DNA of 64,000 nucleotides, taken from positions 1 to 64,000 of the forward strand of contig NZ_JABBNU010000012.1 in NCBI RefSeq assembly GCF_012926615.1. Reading direction: 5' to 3'. The stretch's first letter is position 1, and each line of letters opens with the position of its first letter. The position numbers and the translations under genes are program-made. The notes under the pieces are model-generated. The model ran no database searches. It had not been told where the DNA came from and saw nothing but the letters and a program-made list of their open reading frames with translations. Shown piece by piece: positions 46,442-56,075 of this stretch. Origin of the DNA: Marinigracilibium pacificum (GTDB lineage: Bacteria > Bacteroidota > Bacteroidia > Cytophagales > Cyclobacteriaceae).

Positions 46442-48466
46442 ATGTCATTTAATCTTCAATCACATTACGAGCCCACGGGAGATCAGCCTACTGCTATTAA
46501 GCAATTGACTGAAGGGATAGTTAATAATGAACCGGCACAAGTGTTATTAGGTGTGACGGGTTCAGGAAAAACTTTTACTGTTGCGAATGTGATTCAGCAG
46601 GTTGATAAACCTACCCTGGTTCTGTCTCATAATAAAACTCTGGCAGCACAGCTATATGGAGAGTTGAAACAGTTTTTTCCTGAAAATTCTGTTGAGTATT
46701 TTATTTCATATTATGATTATTACCAACCGGAAGCATTTAATCCGGGAACGAATGTTTATATAGAAAAAGATCTGTCGATTAATGATGAGATCGAAAAACT
46801 TAGATTAAGTGCTACTTCAGCTTTACTTTCGGGAAGAAGGGATGTGATTGTAGTGGCATCTGTAAGCTGTATTTATGGTATTGGAAACCCTGATGAGTTT
46901 GGAAAGAATGTAATCAAGATAGCAGTTGGTGACAGGGTGCCACGAAGCCAGTTCCTATATGCTTTAGTCGATATTTTATATGCCAGGTCCGAAACAGAGT
47001 TTACTCATGGTAAGTTTAGAGTAAAGGGTGACACAGTAGATATTTTTGTTGCCTATGCTGATTTTGCTTACCGCATTTTGTTTTGGGGCGATGAGATTGA
47101 AGAAATTCAGCGTATTGATCCTCAAACAGGTAAGAAAATAGCTTCGGAAACCCGAATTACAATATTTCCAGCAAACCTGTTTGTAACCGGAAAAGATGTC
47201 TTGCAACAAGCCATCCATGAGATTCAGGATGACATGGTTAAGCAGGTTACATATTTTGAAAGGGAAGGACGATTTCTTGAAGCTAAAAGATTAAAGGAAA
47301 GAACAGAGTTTGATCTTGAAATGATTCGTGAACTGGGTTATTGTTCTGGAATTGAGAATTATTCAAGATATTTTGATAAGCGAAAGCCAGGTTCAAGGCC
47401 TTTCTGCTTGCTTGATTATTTTCCTGATGATTATTTAATGGTGATTGATGAAAGTCATGTTACTCTTCCGCAGGTAAGAGCAATGTGGGGAGGTGATAGA
47501 TCACGTAAGATTAATCTTGTGGAATATGGCTTTAGACTACCGTCTGCCATGGATAACCGGCCTCTTGATTTTAATGAATTTGAATCAATGATCAACCAGA
47601 TAATTTATGTTAGTGCAACACCTGGTGATTATGAACTTCAAAAATCAGAAGGAGTAATTGTTGAACAGCTTATCAGACCTACAGGACTTCTTGATCCTGA
47701 AATTGATGTACGCCCGAGTGGTGATCAGATTGATGATCTGTTGCATGAGATAATTGATCGGATAAAAATGAAAGACAGGGTTTTGGTTACTACTCTGACC
47801 AAGAGAATGGCTGAAGAGCTGACATTGTTTCTTGAGCGTGCCAATATAAAATGTAGATATATTCACTCAGAAGTTAAGCCTCTGGATCGTGTTGAGATTC
47901 TCAGGGAATTACGCTTAGGTGTTTTCGATGTTCTGGTTGGAGTAAACCTGTTAAGGGAAGGATTAGACTTACCGGAAGTTTCTTTGGTAGCTATTCTAGA
48001 TGCTGATAAAGAAGGGTTTTTAAGAAATCAGCGTTCTTTGGTGCAGACCATTGGTCGTGCTGCAAGAAACGTTAATGGTAAGGTGATTATGTATGCTGAC
48101 AAGATAACAGCAAGCATGCAATTAGCCATAGAAGAAACAAACAGAAGAAGAAGCATTCAGGAAGAATATAATAAAAAGCATGGGATCACTCCTCAAACAG
48201 TTGGTCGTGAGCGAGAGCAAGTACTAAACTCTACAAAAGTTGCTGATTCCAAGAAGGGAACCAAAAACTATTATTCAGGTCCTGAGGAGATGTCAGTTGC
48301 AGCAGACCCTGTTATTCAATACATGAATAAAGAACAGCTTGAAAAACAGAAGAATGCAACAATGAAAAAAATGGAGAAGGCAGCAAAAGAACTCGATTTC
48401 ATGGAGGCAGCCCTTTTGCGTGATGAAATGATTGAACTTGAAAAACTTCTGGCAGAGAAAAAATAA
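46442..48466 (+). CDS. uvrB: Excinuclease ABC subunit B
   Basis: A 674-aa UvrB of normal length. YEPTGDQPTAIKQLTEGI opens the protein; GVTGSGKTFTVANVI is Walker A; YYDYYQPEAF is the beta-hairpin; DYLMVIDESHVTLPQ is Walker B, and the VGVNLLREGLDLPEVSLV and QTIGRAARNVNGKVI helicase motifs follow. The C-terminal UVR domain is at about 628-672. UvrB works with UvrA and UvrC in nucleotide-excision repair. It is the last gene of the repair/rhomboid group. Confidence 0.97.
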   Translation: MSFNLQSHYEPTGDQPTAIKQLTEGIVNNEPAQVLLGVTGSGKTFTVANVIQQVDKPTLVLSHNKTLAAQLYGELKQFFPENSVEYFISYYDYYQPEAFNPGTNVYIEKDLSINDEIEKLRLSATSALLSGRRDVIVVASVSCIYGIGNPDEFGKNVIKIAVGDRVPRSQFLYALVDILYARSETEFTHGKFRVKGDTVDIFVAYADFAYRILFWGDEIEEIQRIDPQTGKKIASETRITIFPANLFVTGKDVLQQAIHEIQDDMVKQVTYFEREGRFLEAKRLKERTEFDLEMIRELGYCSGIENYSRYFDKRKPGSRPFCLLDYFPDDYLMVIDESHVTLPQVRAMWGGDRSRKINLVEYGFRLPSAMDNRPLDFNEFESMINQIIYVSATPGDYELQKSEGVIVEQLIRPTGLLDPEIDVRPSGDQIDDLLHEIIDRIKMKDRVLVTTLTKRMAEELTLFLERANIKCRYIHSEVKPLDRVEILRELRLGVFDVLVGVNLLREGLDLPEVSLVAILDADKEGFLRNQRSLVQTIGRAARNVNGKVIMYADKITASMQLAIEETNRRRSIQEEYNKKHGITPQTVGREREQVLNSTKVADSKKGTKNYYSGPEEMSVAADPVIQYMNKEQLEKQKNATMKKMEKAAKELDFMEAALLRDEMIELEKLLAEKK

Positions 48467-48519
48467 TCTTGGTTAGCTTCGATTTTTAAGTTATTTTGAA
48501 GAAAATCGAAAATCTAGCC

Positions 48520-50139
48520 ATGAAAAGACGAAATTTTTTAAAGAATACCTTATCAGGTTCAGCGCTGGCAGGTGCCTTAGCATTTTTACCGGGCGGTAAT
48601 ATCTTTGGATCATCGCAAAAAGGAGATCGATCTCAAATCAATAAGTATAACAATTTTGAATTTCTGGAGTGGGACATCGACCGGATGAAAAAGTCAATGG
48701 AAACCGGTGAGCTTACTTCTATTAAGCTAACTTCAGCATATATAAACAGAATAAAAGAACTTAACCATGACGGTCCTTCATTAAATGCTGTTATTGCTAT
48801 CAACCCTAAAGCAGAAGATCAGGCTCGCGAACGTGATGCTGAAAGAGTGGCAGGTAAGGTTAAAGGTCCAATGCATGGGATTCCGGTACTCATTAAAGAT
48901 AATGTTAATTGTAAAGGAATGGCCACAACTGGTGGTTCATTAGCCTTAAGTAACCATACAACTGATAACGCCTTTATTATAGATAAATTAGAGGAGGCCG
49001 GGGCGGTTATTCTTGGGAAGGCCAACCTGAGTGAGTGGGCAAACTTCAGATCAACACGGTCATCTTCAGGTTGGAGCGGTGTTGGAGGCCAGTGCAAAAA
49101 TCCATATTCATTAGACAGGAGCCCGTGTGGTTCAAGTAGTGGGAGTGGAGTTTCGGTAGCTGCAAATTTATGTGCGGTGGCTATTGGTACGGAAACCAAC
49201 GGATCGATTGTATGTCCGTCTGGAATTAATGGTATTGTTGGCATCAAGCCTACTGTAGGGTTATGGAGTAGAGAGGGTATTATTCCGATTTCACATACCC
49301 AGGATACAGCAGGGCCAATGGCCAGAACGGTGAAAGATGCAGCAACCTTACTGGCAGCGTGTATTGGTAAAGATTCAAAAGATTCAGTAACGGCTGAAAT
49401 TCCTGATAATATGGATATTCTTGGTGGCCTGGACCCTCTTTCATTAAAAGGTGCTAAGATAGGAATTGCAAGAAACTATATGGGTAGACACGGAGAGACT
49501 GATAAAGAAATTGAAAAGGCTATTCAAGTAATGAAAAATGCCGGAGCTGAGTTTATTGATATAGAAAATGTGCTTGGTGATGATGTTGGAGATGCAGAGA
49601 TGACTGTACTTTTATATGAATTTAAGCATGATTTGAACAAGTATCTTCAAACATATAATGCTCCTTATAAATCATTGAAAGAACTAATTGAGTATAATAA
49701 ACAACATGAGAGTTCCGAATTAAAGTGGTTTGGTCAGGAGATATTTGTGATGGCAGAAGAAAAGGGAGACCTTAATGAGCAGGAATATATTGATGCCTTA
49801 ACTAAAATCAGGACAATCAGTCAGAAAAATGGTATTGATAAGCATATCGATGAACATGATTTGGATGCAATCATAATGCCTACTAATGCACCTGGATGGA
49901 CAATTGACCTGTTATTAGGTGATCATGGGTATGCAGGGTCATCAGGTGTGGCTGCAATGTCAGGGTATCCGAATATTACCGTTCCTGCCGGTGAAGTAAA
50001 AGGAATGCCGATTGGATTATCATTTGTAGGCAAGGCCTGGACGGAGAAAAAGCTAATTGGACTGGCATACGCTTTTGAACAATTAACTAAAAAGAGAATG
50101 ATCCCACAGTTTATGACATCAGTAAATAAGCCGGAATAA
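48520..50139 (+). CDS. Amidase (amidase-signature family) with Tat-like signal
   Basis: A 539-aa amidase-signature enzyme. The ATG at 48520 gives KRRNFLKNTLSGSALAGALAFL, a Tat-like twin-arginine signal, so export in folded form is likely; the TTG at 48496 adds no signal feature. The Ser-cisSer-Lys triad region is visible: GIPVLIKDNVN (Lys), and CGSSSGSGVSVAANLCAVAIGTETNGSIVCPSGINGIVGIKPTVG in pieces. It hydrolyses an amide such as peptide- or aryl-amide; specificity unknown. Upstream neighbour is uvrB. Confidence 0.85.
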   Translation: MKRRNFLKNTLSGSALAGALAFLPGGNIFGSSQKGDRSQINKYNNFEFLEWDIDRMKKSMETGELTSIKLTSAYINRIKELNHDGPSLNAVIAINPKAEDQARERDAERVAGKVKGPMHGIPVLIKDNVNCKGMATTGGSLALSNHTTDNAFIIDKLEEAGAVILGKANLSEWANFRSTRSSSGWSGVGGQCKNPYSLDRSPCGSSSGSGVSVAANLCAVAIGTETNGSIVCPSGINGIVGIKPTVGLWSREGIIPISHTQDTAGPMARTVKDAATLLAACIGKDSKDSVTAEIPDNMDILGGLDPLSLKGAKIGIARNYMGRHGETDKEIEKAIQVMKNAGAEFIDIENVLGDDVGDAEMTVLLYEFKHDLNKYLQTYNAPYKSLKELIEYNKQHESSELKWFGQEIFVMAEEKGDLNEQEYIDALTKIRTISQKNGIDKHIDEHDLDAIIMPTNAPGWTIDLLLGDHGYAGSSGVAAMSGYPNITVPAGEVKGMPIGLSFVGKAWTEKKLIGLAYAFEQLTKKRMIPQFMTSVNKPE

Positions 50140-50140
50140 C

Positions 50141-51010
50141 TTATTTAAGCAGTTTATAATTGCGATATTCCCATAAATGATAGCCGGTTGTCTTTCTTAC
50201 AAATCGTTTGATTTTTTCTTTGAAGGACAATCGGCTATAACTTAAATCATGCTCAAATTTCCAGTTCTTTCTATTGATTCTGGATTCCATAACCTTTGGG
50301 TGAGTACCTTCGAATTTAGCCAGTGCATCTATTGTTGAATAATCAAATCCTTCATTTACAATACGTTTTTCAGATGCTTCTTTCCCCTTGTATAGTTTTA
50401 CAAAGTTTTCAATTTTGGCAAGCATTTTCTTTGGGTCTTTTACCCAGCCATAATGATAAATGTATGCGTCGATAAGCTTAACCCGTAGCTTCTCATTATC
50501 ATTTTTTCTAAACCCCTGTGCGTCTCTGTATGAATAAATCGAAGAGTCGTTTTTGATTATTCTAATTTCTCTTCTATACCAGTTTGATGATGTTCCGATA
50601 TAATCATAAGAAGCATAAAAGTGAAGGTAGTTGAAAAGAAGCCCGTCAACTTTAGGGTTGTCTTTCCATTTTAACATAGCTTCGCGTACTGCCGGAATAT
50701 ACTTTTCATGTAATATTTCATCACCCTGAATGTAAAAACACCAGTCAGTATCAGGAGAGATTTCCTTAAAAGCCTTATTCGTTTCCTCTGCAAGCACTTT
50801 CCCACCTGCAGTCAGGTCCGGATCCCATACTGTATCAACTATTCTGATTTTAGGATCAATATTTTCAATTAATTTACGTGTTTCATCTTCACAATCACCT
50901 ACGGCAACTACGACTTCATCACAAAGCGGAAGAATAGATCTTATTGCTTCCTCTATCGGATAGTCATATTTCACTGCGTTTTTTATGAATGTAAAACCAG
51001 AAACTTTCAT
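50141..51010 (-). CDS. Glycosyltransferase family 2
   Basis: A 289-aa GT2-like protein: VSGFTFIKNAVKYDYPIEEAIRSILPLCDEVVVAVGDCEDETRKLI is the GT-A opening in pieces, and CFYIQGDEILHE holds the metal-binding acidic site (an uncommon QGDE for DxD). The remaining part lacks clear membrane helices. Its end abuts the amidase gene convergently. It overlaps the upstream glycosyltransferase by 4 bp, so the two genes are one operon acting on surface glycans, by inference. Confidence 0.75.
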   Translation of the reverse strand: MKVSGFTFIKNAVKYDYPIEEAIRSILPLCDEVVVAVGDCEDETRKLIENIDPKIRIVDTVWDPDLTAGGKVLAEETNKAFKEISPDTDWCFYIQGDEILHEKYIPAVREAMLKWKDNPKVDGLLFNYLHFYASYDYIGTSSNWYRREIRIIKNDSSIYSYRDAQGFRKNDNEKLRVKLIDAYIYHYGWVKDPKKMLAKIENFVKLYKGKEASEKRIVNEGFDYSTIDALAKFEGTHPKVMESRINRKNWKFEHDLSYSRLSFKEKIKRFVRKTTGYHLWEYRNYKLLK

Positions 51011-52053
51011 AATCGTTTTTCTTTTATTCTTTTAATAGTCTTGAGAAGAATAGATGCAGAATTTTTAGATTGAAATTTAGTTTCAATTGTTTTTACTGCC
51101 ATTTTTCCGAGCATTAGGCCCATTTCGGGGTCGTTTTTTAATTCCCTTATCATCGAAGCTATCTTCTCTGCAGAGTTTTCGATTGCAATAATATCCTTCC
51201 CAGGTGTAAATACCTCTTTTATAGCCATTGAATTTTTAGAAATGATAGGTTTTCCACAAGCAGCATACTTTAATATTTCTTTAGGCACCCCCATATTAGA
51301 CCTTTTTGAATCACCAAAAATACCAATACATGCTGATGAATAATTAATGAATTTATTTAGTTCTTCATCAGTTTCGTAATTCATCATGTTTACATTTTTA
51401 AGATTTTTAGAGCTAATGAGTTTTAAGATTTTCACTTGTTCCGGGTGACTTCCCAAAAGATCAAATTTGAAGTTTTGACCATGAAGTAAGTTGGCAGCGT
51501 TGATAATTACCTCGATGCTATCCAGAGTAGCATTCTCTATAATCGTTACAATTCTAAAAAATTCATCAGGAGCAATGTTTTTTATTGGATGGTATTTAGA
51601 AGTATCTACCGCTGGAGGCATAACAATGATTTTTTGTGCTTTTACCCCCATTTTATTCATGAAATAGTGTTTGTATTGTTTGGTCTCGGTAAAAACCCTG
51701 TCAGCATATTTTAATGCCCGATAGTCTTTATAAAAACTATTTATTGCTCCAGGGGTGAATTTTATAGTTTCTTTTTCATCATATACTTTAGATAGGTATC
51801 TTGAAATTTCCGGATTGAACAAGACCGGTGCATTGCTGATTTTTTTTATTTGTTTAACATTATTGTGAGTAAACCCGGGTAGGAATACAGCGTCAACAGT
51901 TTTTGAAATTTCGGAGATCTTCTTTGCAGTATCCAGCTTTAGGGATTTGTAAGGTAGCGGGATGATTTTTGCTCCAATTTGCTTAAGTCCACAGATTAAA
52001 TCTCTTGTGCGTTCATTATCAGGATGATAGTTTCCGGTTATGAGTATTTTCAT
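51007..52053 (-). CDS. Glycosyltransferase (GT4-like)
   Basis: A 348-aa GT-B fold enzyme. The N-terminal KILITGNYHPDNERTRDLICGLKQIGAK is a GT4-type start, and the C-terminal GVPKEILKYAACGKPIISKNSMAIKEVF holds the E-x7-E-like donor-binding region. No signal or membrane helix. It is coupled to the GT2 gene by 4-bp overlap. Acceptor unknown. Confidence 0.72.
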   Translation of the reverse strand: MKILITGNYHPDNERTRDLICGLKQIGAKIIPLPYKSLKLDTAKKISEISKTVDAVFLPGFTHNNVKQIKKISNAPVLFNPEISRYLSKVYDEKETIKFTPGAINSFYKDYRALKYADRVFTETKQYKHYFMNKMGVKAQKIIVMPPAVDTSKYHPIKNIAPDEFFRIVTIIENATLDSIEVIINAANLLHGQNFKFDLLGSHPEQVKILKLISSKNLKNVNMMNYETDEELNKFINYSSACIGIFGDSKRSNMGVPKEILKYAACGKPIISKNSMAIKEVFTPGKDIIAIENSAEKIASMIRELKNDPEMGLMLGKMAVKTIETKFQSKNSASILLKTIKRIKEKRL

Positions 52054-52288
52054 TCAGTAAGCTTTATAAAAACTGGGGCAGAGCTTTACTTTAATATACA
52101 TCTTTTATTTGAATTGTGTAAATGGATTTTTTGCAATCAAGATGAATGAACAGGGAATAGTTCAATATGATTTTGAATGAATTATATTTTGATCATGATG
52201 TAATAAAATAGTGGTTTTTAACGTGCCGTGTATTGTGATTTCTACCAACTAAAAAATTATTTTGCGTGCTCAAAAAATCAAAACGATC

Positions 52289-52708
52289 ATGAAAAGAATT
52301 TTACTTTTTGGTGTACTTATTTTTTTAGGATTACAAGCTAATGCACAAAACACAAATTCATGGCTTCTTCATGCCGGACTAGATGTTATCAAAACTGATA
52401 ACTATGGCTTATTTGAAAAAGCACAGTTAGGTTTTGAAGCCGATTATTTCCTTCGTCAGAATTTCACAGTTTCGGGTGGTGTTGAATTGTGGAGAAACTC
52501 GACAAGAGTAGCTCTTGGATTAAGGTTTTATCCTGTTAAGCCTGTATATGTTAGATTCAGAGGGTTAATCGGAGACTATTCTGATGTAAACCTTGGATTT
52601 GGTTATGCTCATCCAATTGGAAGCAATCTGAAATGGGATTTCATAGGGGATTATTATTTCGACCAAAGCGCATTTGCACTAAGAACTGGAATAAGTATTA
52701 TATTATAA
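52289..52708 (+). CDS. Small outer-membrane beta-barrel-like protein
   Basis: A 139-aa protein with a clear signal peptide (KRILLFGVLIFLGLQANAQ) and a mature part of alternating strands rich in aromatic residues, ending in an aliphatic strand (LRTGISIIL). It is likely a small outer-membrane beta-barrel. The ATG at 52289 is preferred to the TTG at 52262, which adds no signal-like sequence. It ends before the bidirectional terminator at 52716-52740. No function inferred. Confidence 0.6.
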   Translation: MKRILLFGVLIFLGLQANAQNTNSWLLHAGLDVIKTDNYGLFEKAQLGFEADYFLRQNFTVSGGVELWRNSTRVALGLRFYPVKPVYVRFRGLIGDYSDVNLGFGYAHPIGSNLKWDFIGDYYFDQSAFALRTGISIIL

Positions 52709-52715
52709 GAAATTG

Positions 52716-52740
52716 AAAGCGGCTCAGGCCGCTTTTTTTA
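52716..52740. terminator. Bidirectional terminator between a beta-barrel gene and comM
   Basis: AAAGCGGC (52716-52723) and GCCGCTTT (52728-52735) form a perfect 8-bp stem around a TCAG loop, followed by T on the plus strand. It serves the plus-strand beta-barrel gene and can also end the minus-strand comM remnant, whose TAA stop lies at 52738-52740. Confidence 0.8.
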
Positions 52741-53426
52741 TGTTGTTACTCCCATCATTTTATCAAGAGAACGGTATTGAATAGCCTCGGCAAGGTGAGT
52801 AGGTAAAATATCCTTGCTTTCCTCGAGGTCAGCTATTGTTCTGGCTACTTTTAAGATCCTATCATAAGCTCTTGCAGAAAGACCTAGTCGCTCCATTGCT
52901 GTTTTTAGTAATTGCTTACCATCTTCATCAACATTACACATTTTTTTAATCAGCTGTGATGGCATCATTGCATTATTATGGATCCCTTCCATATCCTTGA
53001 ACCTTTCCAGTTGAATCATCCTTGCATTAATGACTCTTTCCCTGATCGAAGAACTGCTTTCGGCCTTTCTACGGGCGGTCATCTGGTCAAACGAAACTGG
53101 TGTTACTTCAATATGGATATCAATCCGGTCGAGCAATGGACCACTAACTTTATTAAGGTATCGCTGAACTGCCATCTCAGAGTCCGGGTGGTTTTCTTCA
53201 GGGTTGTAGAAATCACCGGAAGGGCTAGGGTTCATTGAAGCTATTAACATGATGTTAGCAGGAAAATCAACAGTTGCCTTGGCCCGGGATATTGTTACTG
53301 CACGTTCTTCCAGTGGTTGCCTCATTACCTCAAGGACAGTTCTTTTAAATTCCGGAAGCTCATCCAGGAAAAGGACGCCGTTATGTGCCAGAGAAATTTC
53401 TCCTGGTTGAGGGTGGCCACCGCCAC
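52738..53426 (-). pseudogene. comM: comM (yifB) 3' fragment, split by a Tn7-like transposon
   Basis: The C-terminal 230-odd codons of ComM, a MCM/Mg-chelatase-like AAA helicase of natural transformation. From 53426 downward the frame reads GGGHPQPGEISLAHNGVLFLDELPEF, with Walker B (VLFLDE), followed by EVMRQPLEERAVTISRA and ASMNPSPSG, RYLNKVSGPLLDRIDIHIE, and the C-terminal ARAYDRILKVARTIADLE helicase lid. Upstream of 53427 the homology ends at the transposon. The fragment lacks Walker A and the N-terminal Lon-like domain, which should lie beyond the distal transposon end, outside the window. No start codon precedes Walker B in frame, and any protein made from the ATG at 53325 would lack ATP binding. 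Confidence 0.9.
53422..53426. other. Candidate 5-bp target-site duplication in comM
   Basis: GCCAC lies directly outside the TGT terminus at 53427 and inside comM. If Tn7-like, a second copy should border the distal end beyond 64000. The same stretch contains ACCGC (53419-53423), which I recall as the duplication of AbaR-type islands in comM, so the exact break may be within a few bases. Confidence 0.45.
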
Positions 53427-53545
53427 TGTTAAATTCAAAAGTAAATAATAAAAAACTTAATCCATTAACACTTTTTACAAAAGTAGTTGCAAAAGCTGCC
53501 TTTGTAAATGGTGGGATTCCATATAAAAATTACAAAAGATGTTGC
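53427..53545. repeat. Transposon right end with three TnsB-site-like repeats
   Basis: Three imperfect direct repeats follow the TGT terminus: TTCAAAAGTAAATAA at 53434-53448, TTACAAAAGTAGTTGC at 53475-53490, and TTACAAAAGATGTTGC at 53530-53545. The last overlaps the tnsA start codon (53539). Spacing of about 41 and 55 bp and the shared ACAAAAG core fit transposase binding sites at a Tn7-type end. Identification rests on pattern only. Confidence 0.5.
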
Positions 53546-54222
53546 TAATATTTAAAAAACGAGTTCGCGAGATAGGAAATAGACACAGATCTCTATCTGG
53601 TTTTATTTCAAGTGAAAAAATTAATAAGGATGTCGTTTTTGAATCTTCCTTAGAGCGTGACTTTATAATTCTACAAGAATTTAATGATGCGGTATCTTGT
53701 TATTTAGAACAACCATTTAAAGTCAAACTAGCTAATGATTTATCATACACCCCAGATTTTATTATAGAATATTTTGATGAATCTCCTGAGGTTGTGGAAA
53801 TTAAATATAGTGATGATCCATTGCTAAAGGATAAAAAGTATTTGGAAAAACTAGATTTAATGAGGGAATTCTGCAAAAAGAATGATTTTAGATTCAGTTT
53901 ATATACAGATGTCGACATACGAGTATTGAATGATGAATATCTTAATAATTTGATGCATCTAATAAATTATCGAAATATCTACTCGTTTGATATTTATTCG
54001 CAGGATCAAATGAATAAAATGAAAAGAAAGATGTCCAAAATTCTTGACTTTTTGGTGGATGAAGGTGAAATGACGATAAAAAATCTTCTGTTTAAGTTAA
54101 AATTACTAGAGGAGTATCCCGGTGAATTATTATTTTACTTATGGTATCTTATTGCAAATAGATTTATTTCTTGCGATTTGCACTCGAAAATAAATTATGA
54201 CACTAAAATATGGAAAGACTAA
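53539..54222 (+). CDS. tnsA: TnsA-like endonuclease
   Basis: A 227-aa TnsA-type restriction-like endonuclease that cuts the 5' strands at transposon ends, allowing cut-and-paste. The core is FESSLERDFIILQEF (Glu35/Glu39), YLEQPFKV, LSYTPDFIIEY (Asp73) and VVEIKY (Glu87, Lys89), the E/D/ExK arrangement of the family; the C-terminal half (about 130-227) is the DNA/TnsC-contact winged-helix region by family analogy. The start ATG overlaps a repeat of the right end, so TnsB binding could repress the operon. The stop overlaps the tnsB start by 13 bp. Confidence 0.88.
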   Translation: MLLIFKKRVREIGNRHRSLSGFISSEKINKDVVFESSLERDFIILQEFNDAVSCYLEQPFKVKLANDLSYTPDFIIEYFDESPEVVEIKYSDDPLLKDKKYLEKLDLMREFCKKNDFRFSLYTDVDIRVLNDEYLNNLMHLINYRNIYSFDIYSQDQMNKMKRKMSKILDFLVDEGEMTIKNLLFKLKLLEEYPGELLFYLWYLIANRFISCDLHSKINYDTKIWKD

Positions 54223-56075
54223 ATATATATAAAGGTGCCAAAGTTAGTTTTAGAAATAAGCCTGCCATAATATTAAGGATAATCAATTTAGAAGAAGTTA
54301 CCATTGAAGAAGTTGATTCTTCTGTAATCCGGACCGTTCATTTGTCTGAATTAGCTTCAATTTCTAAAGAAAATAATATAAGTGAATCATCCACACCAAT
54401 TGATTTATTATCAGAAAAAAGGTCAATTATGGCTAAAAAAAGGTTTAATATAATTGAACCAATATTATCCGATAGACAGAACTTTTCATTGATTAAAGAA
54501 ATAGCTGAAAAACATAATGTTCACTTTACCACTATATATCGGTGGATTAAAATTTATGATAATTCAAAGACTATTTCTTCATTAGCCGGAAAAGTGCGAA
54601 GTGGGGGGAGAGGAAAATCAAGACTTGCAATTCATGTTGATGAAATAATAAAAGATGCTGTTGAAGAATTGTATTTGAGAAGTTCAAAGAAATCAATAAA
54701 TAGAGTAATTAGAAAAGTGATTTCTGAATGCAAACGATTAGAATATGATCCTCCCCATCCCAATACGATAAGGAATAGAATAAAGTCTGTTCCAGCTGAA
54801 GTAAAAATCAGGAAAAGACACGGAGCGTCAGCTCATAGAGATAAATTTCAACCAATAAAAGGTTCTTTTCCTGGAGCTGATTTCCCATTATCAATAGTTC
54901 AAATCGACCATACCAAGCTTGATGTGATTTTGGTAGATGAACATTATCGGAAGCCCTATTTAAGGCCTTGGATAACAGTTGCTATAGATGTGTATAGTAG
55001 AATGGTTTTAGGGTTTTATTTAAGTTTTGATCCACCTGGTGAAATTGGTACAGGTATGTGCATTGCAAAGAGCATTTTGCCAAAAGAAAAATGGTTGCAA
55101 AAATATAACCTTAAAACAACTTGGCCATGTTGGGGAATAATGAAAACAATTCATTTGGATAATGCAAAGGAATTTAAAGGAAAAATGCTAAAAAATGCTT
55201 GTGAAAATTATGGAATTAATGTGAGTTATCGGCCAGTTAAACGACCGAATTGGGGAGGTCATGTTGAAAGACTATTAGGGACATTATCTAAAGAGATTCA
55301 TGATTTACCAGGCACAACTTTTTCAGACCCTAAGTTACGTGAGAATTATAATTCTGAAAAGAATGCTGCATTAACCATTTCTGAATTGGAAAAGTGGTTA
55401 TTAATGTATATCACTGAAATTTACCATAAGAGAATACATAGTAGTATTCGATGCTCTCCAATTGAAAAATTTGAAGAAGGAATATTGGGTACAGAAAATA
55501 AAATAGGAGTAGGTCATTATCCTAGAATAAAAAATGAAAGAAGACTAATTTTAGACTTCATGCCATTTTTCGAACGGACTATTCAAGAATACGGGGTAGT
55601 AATTGACCATATTCATTATTATGATGAAGTATTAAGACGATATATTCATTCTGAAAAAAATGGATTAAAACGAAAGTTTATATTTAAAAGAGACCCTCGT
55701 GATATCAGTACCATATATTTTTATGATCCAGAATTTGAGGAATATTTTGATATTCCATATCGGGATACTTCAAATCCACCAATATCAGTATGGGAATACA
55801 ATTCAATTATTAAGTCCTTGGATCAGCAAAGAATAGATATTGATGAGGCTAAAATTTTTGAAGCTTATTCTTTAATGGAAGAAATCGAGCTTGAAGCAAT
55901 AAAGCAAACCAAACGATTGAAAAGAACCTCGCGATATGCTGATAAGCGGGATATAATAAATGCTGAAATAGAAAAAGAGAATGAGCCAGAGGAGAAAATT
56001 AGTTTATCAAATTTTGCTAAAAAACGTGATATAAAACCATTTGACGATATTGATTATGGATCATTTAAACTCTAA
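54210..56075 (+). CDS. tnsB: TnsB/TniA-like DDE transposase
   Basis: A 621-aa transposase that binds the ends and performs strand transfer. After an N-terminal domain and an HTH (IAEKHNVHFTTIYRWIKIY, about 99-117), the rve integrase core shows Asp233 in VQIDHTKLDV, Asp317 in IHLDNAKEF and Glu353 in HVERLLGTL, with exactly 35 residues between the last two. The Mu-type C-terminal domain follows. Overlaps with tnsA (13 bp) and tnsC (20 bp) show one polycistron. Length is slightly shorter than Tn7 TnsB and near TniA. Confidence 0.93.
   Translation: MERLNIYKGAKVSFRNKPAIILRIINLEEVTIEEVDSSVIRTVHLSELASISKENNISESSTPIDLLSEKRSIMAKKRFNIIEPILSDRQNFSLIKEIAEKHNVHFTTIYRWIKIYDNSKTISSLAGKVRSGGRGKSRLAIHVDEIIKDAVEELYLRSSKKSINRVIRKVISECKRLEYDPPHPNTIRNRIKSVPAEVKIRKRHGASAHRDKFQPIKGSFPGADFPLSIVQIDHTKLDVILVDEHYRKPYLRPWITVAIDVYSRMVLGFYLSFDPPGEIGTGMCIAKSILPKEKWLQKYNLKTTWPCWGIMKTIHLDNAKEFKGKMLKNACENYGINVSYRPVKRPNWGGHVERLLGTLSKEIHDLPGTTFSDPKLRENYNSEKNAALTISELEKWLLMYITEIYHKRIHSSIRCSPIEKFEEGILGTENKIGVGHYPRIKNERRLILDFMPFFERTIQEYGVVIDHIHYYDEVLRRYIHSEKNGLKRKFIFKRDPRDISTIYFYDPEFEEYFDIPYRDTSNPPISVWEYNSIIKSLDQQRIDIDEAKIFEAYSLMEEIELEAIKQTKRLKRTSRYADKRDIINAEIEKENEPEEKISLSNFAKKRDIKPFDDIDYGSFKL

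Noticed and set aside
53427-53529. Minus-strand open frame from the transposon end running in frame into comM
   Set aside because: The frame is open (about 34 codons) but has no start codon and no recognisable homology; it is transposon end DNA read by chance, so I kept comM as a fragment.
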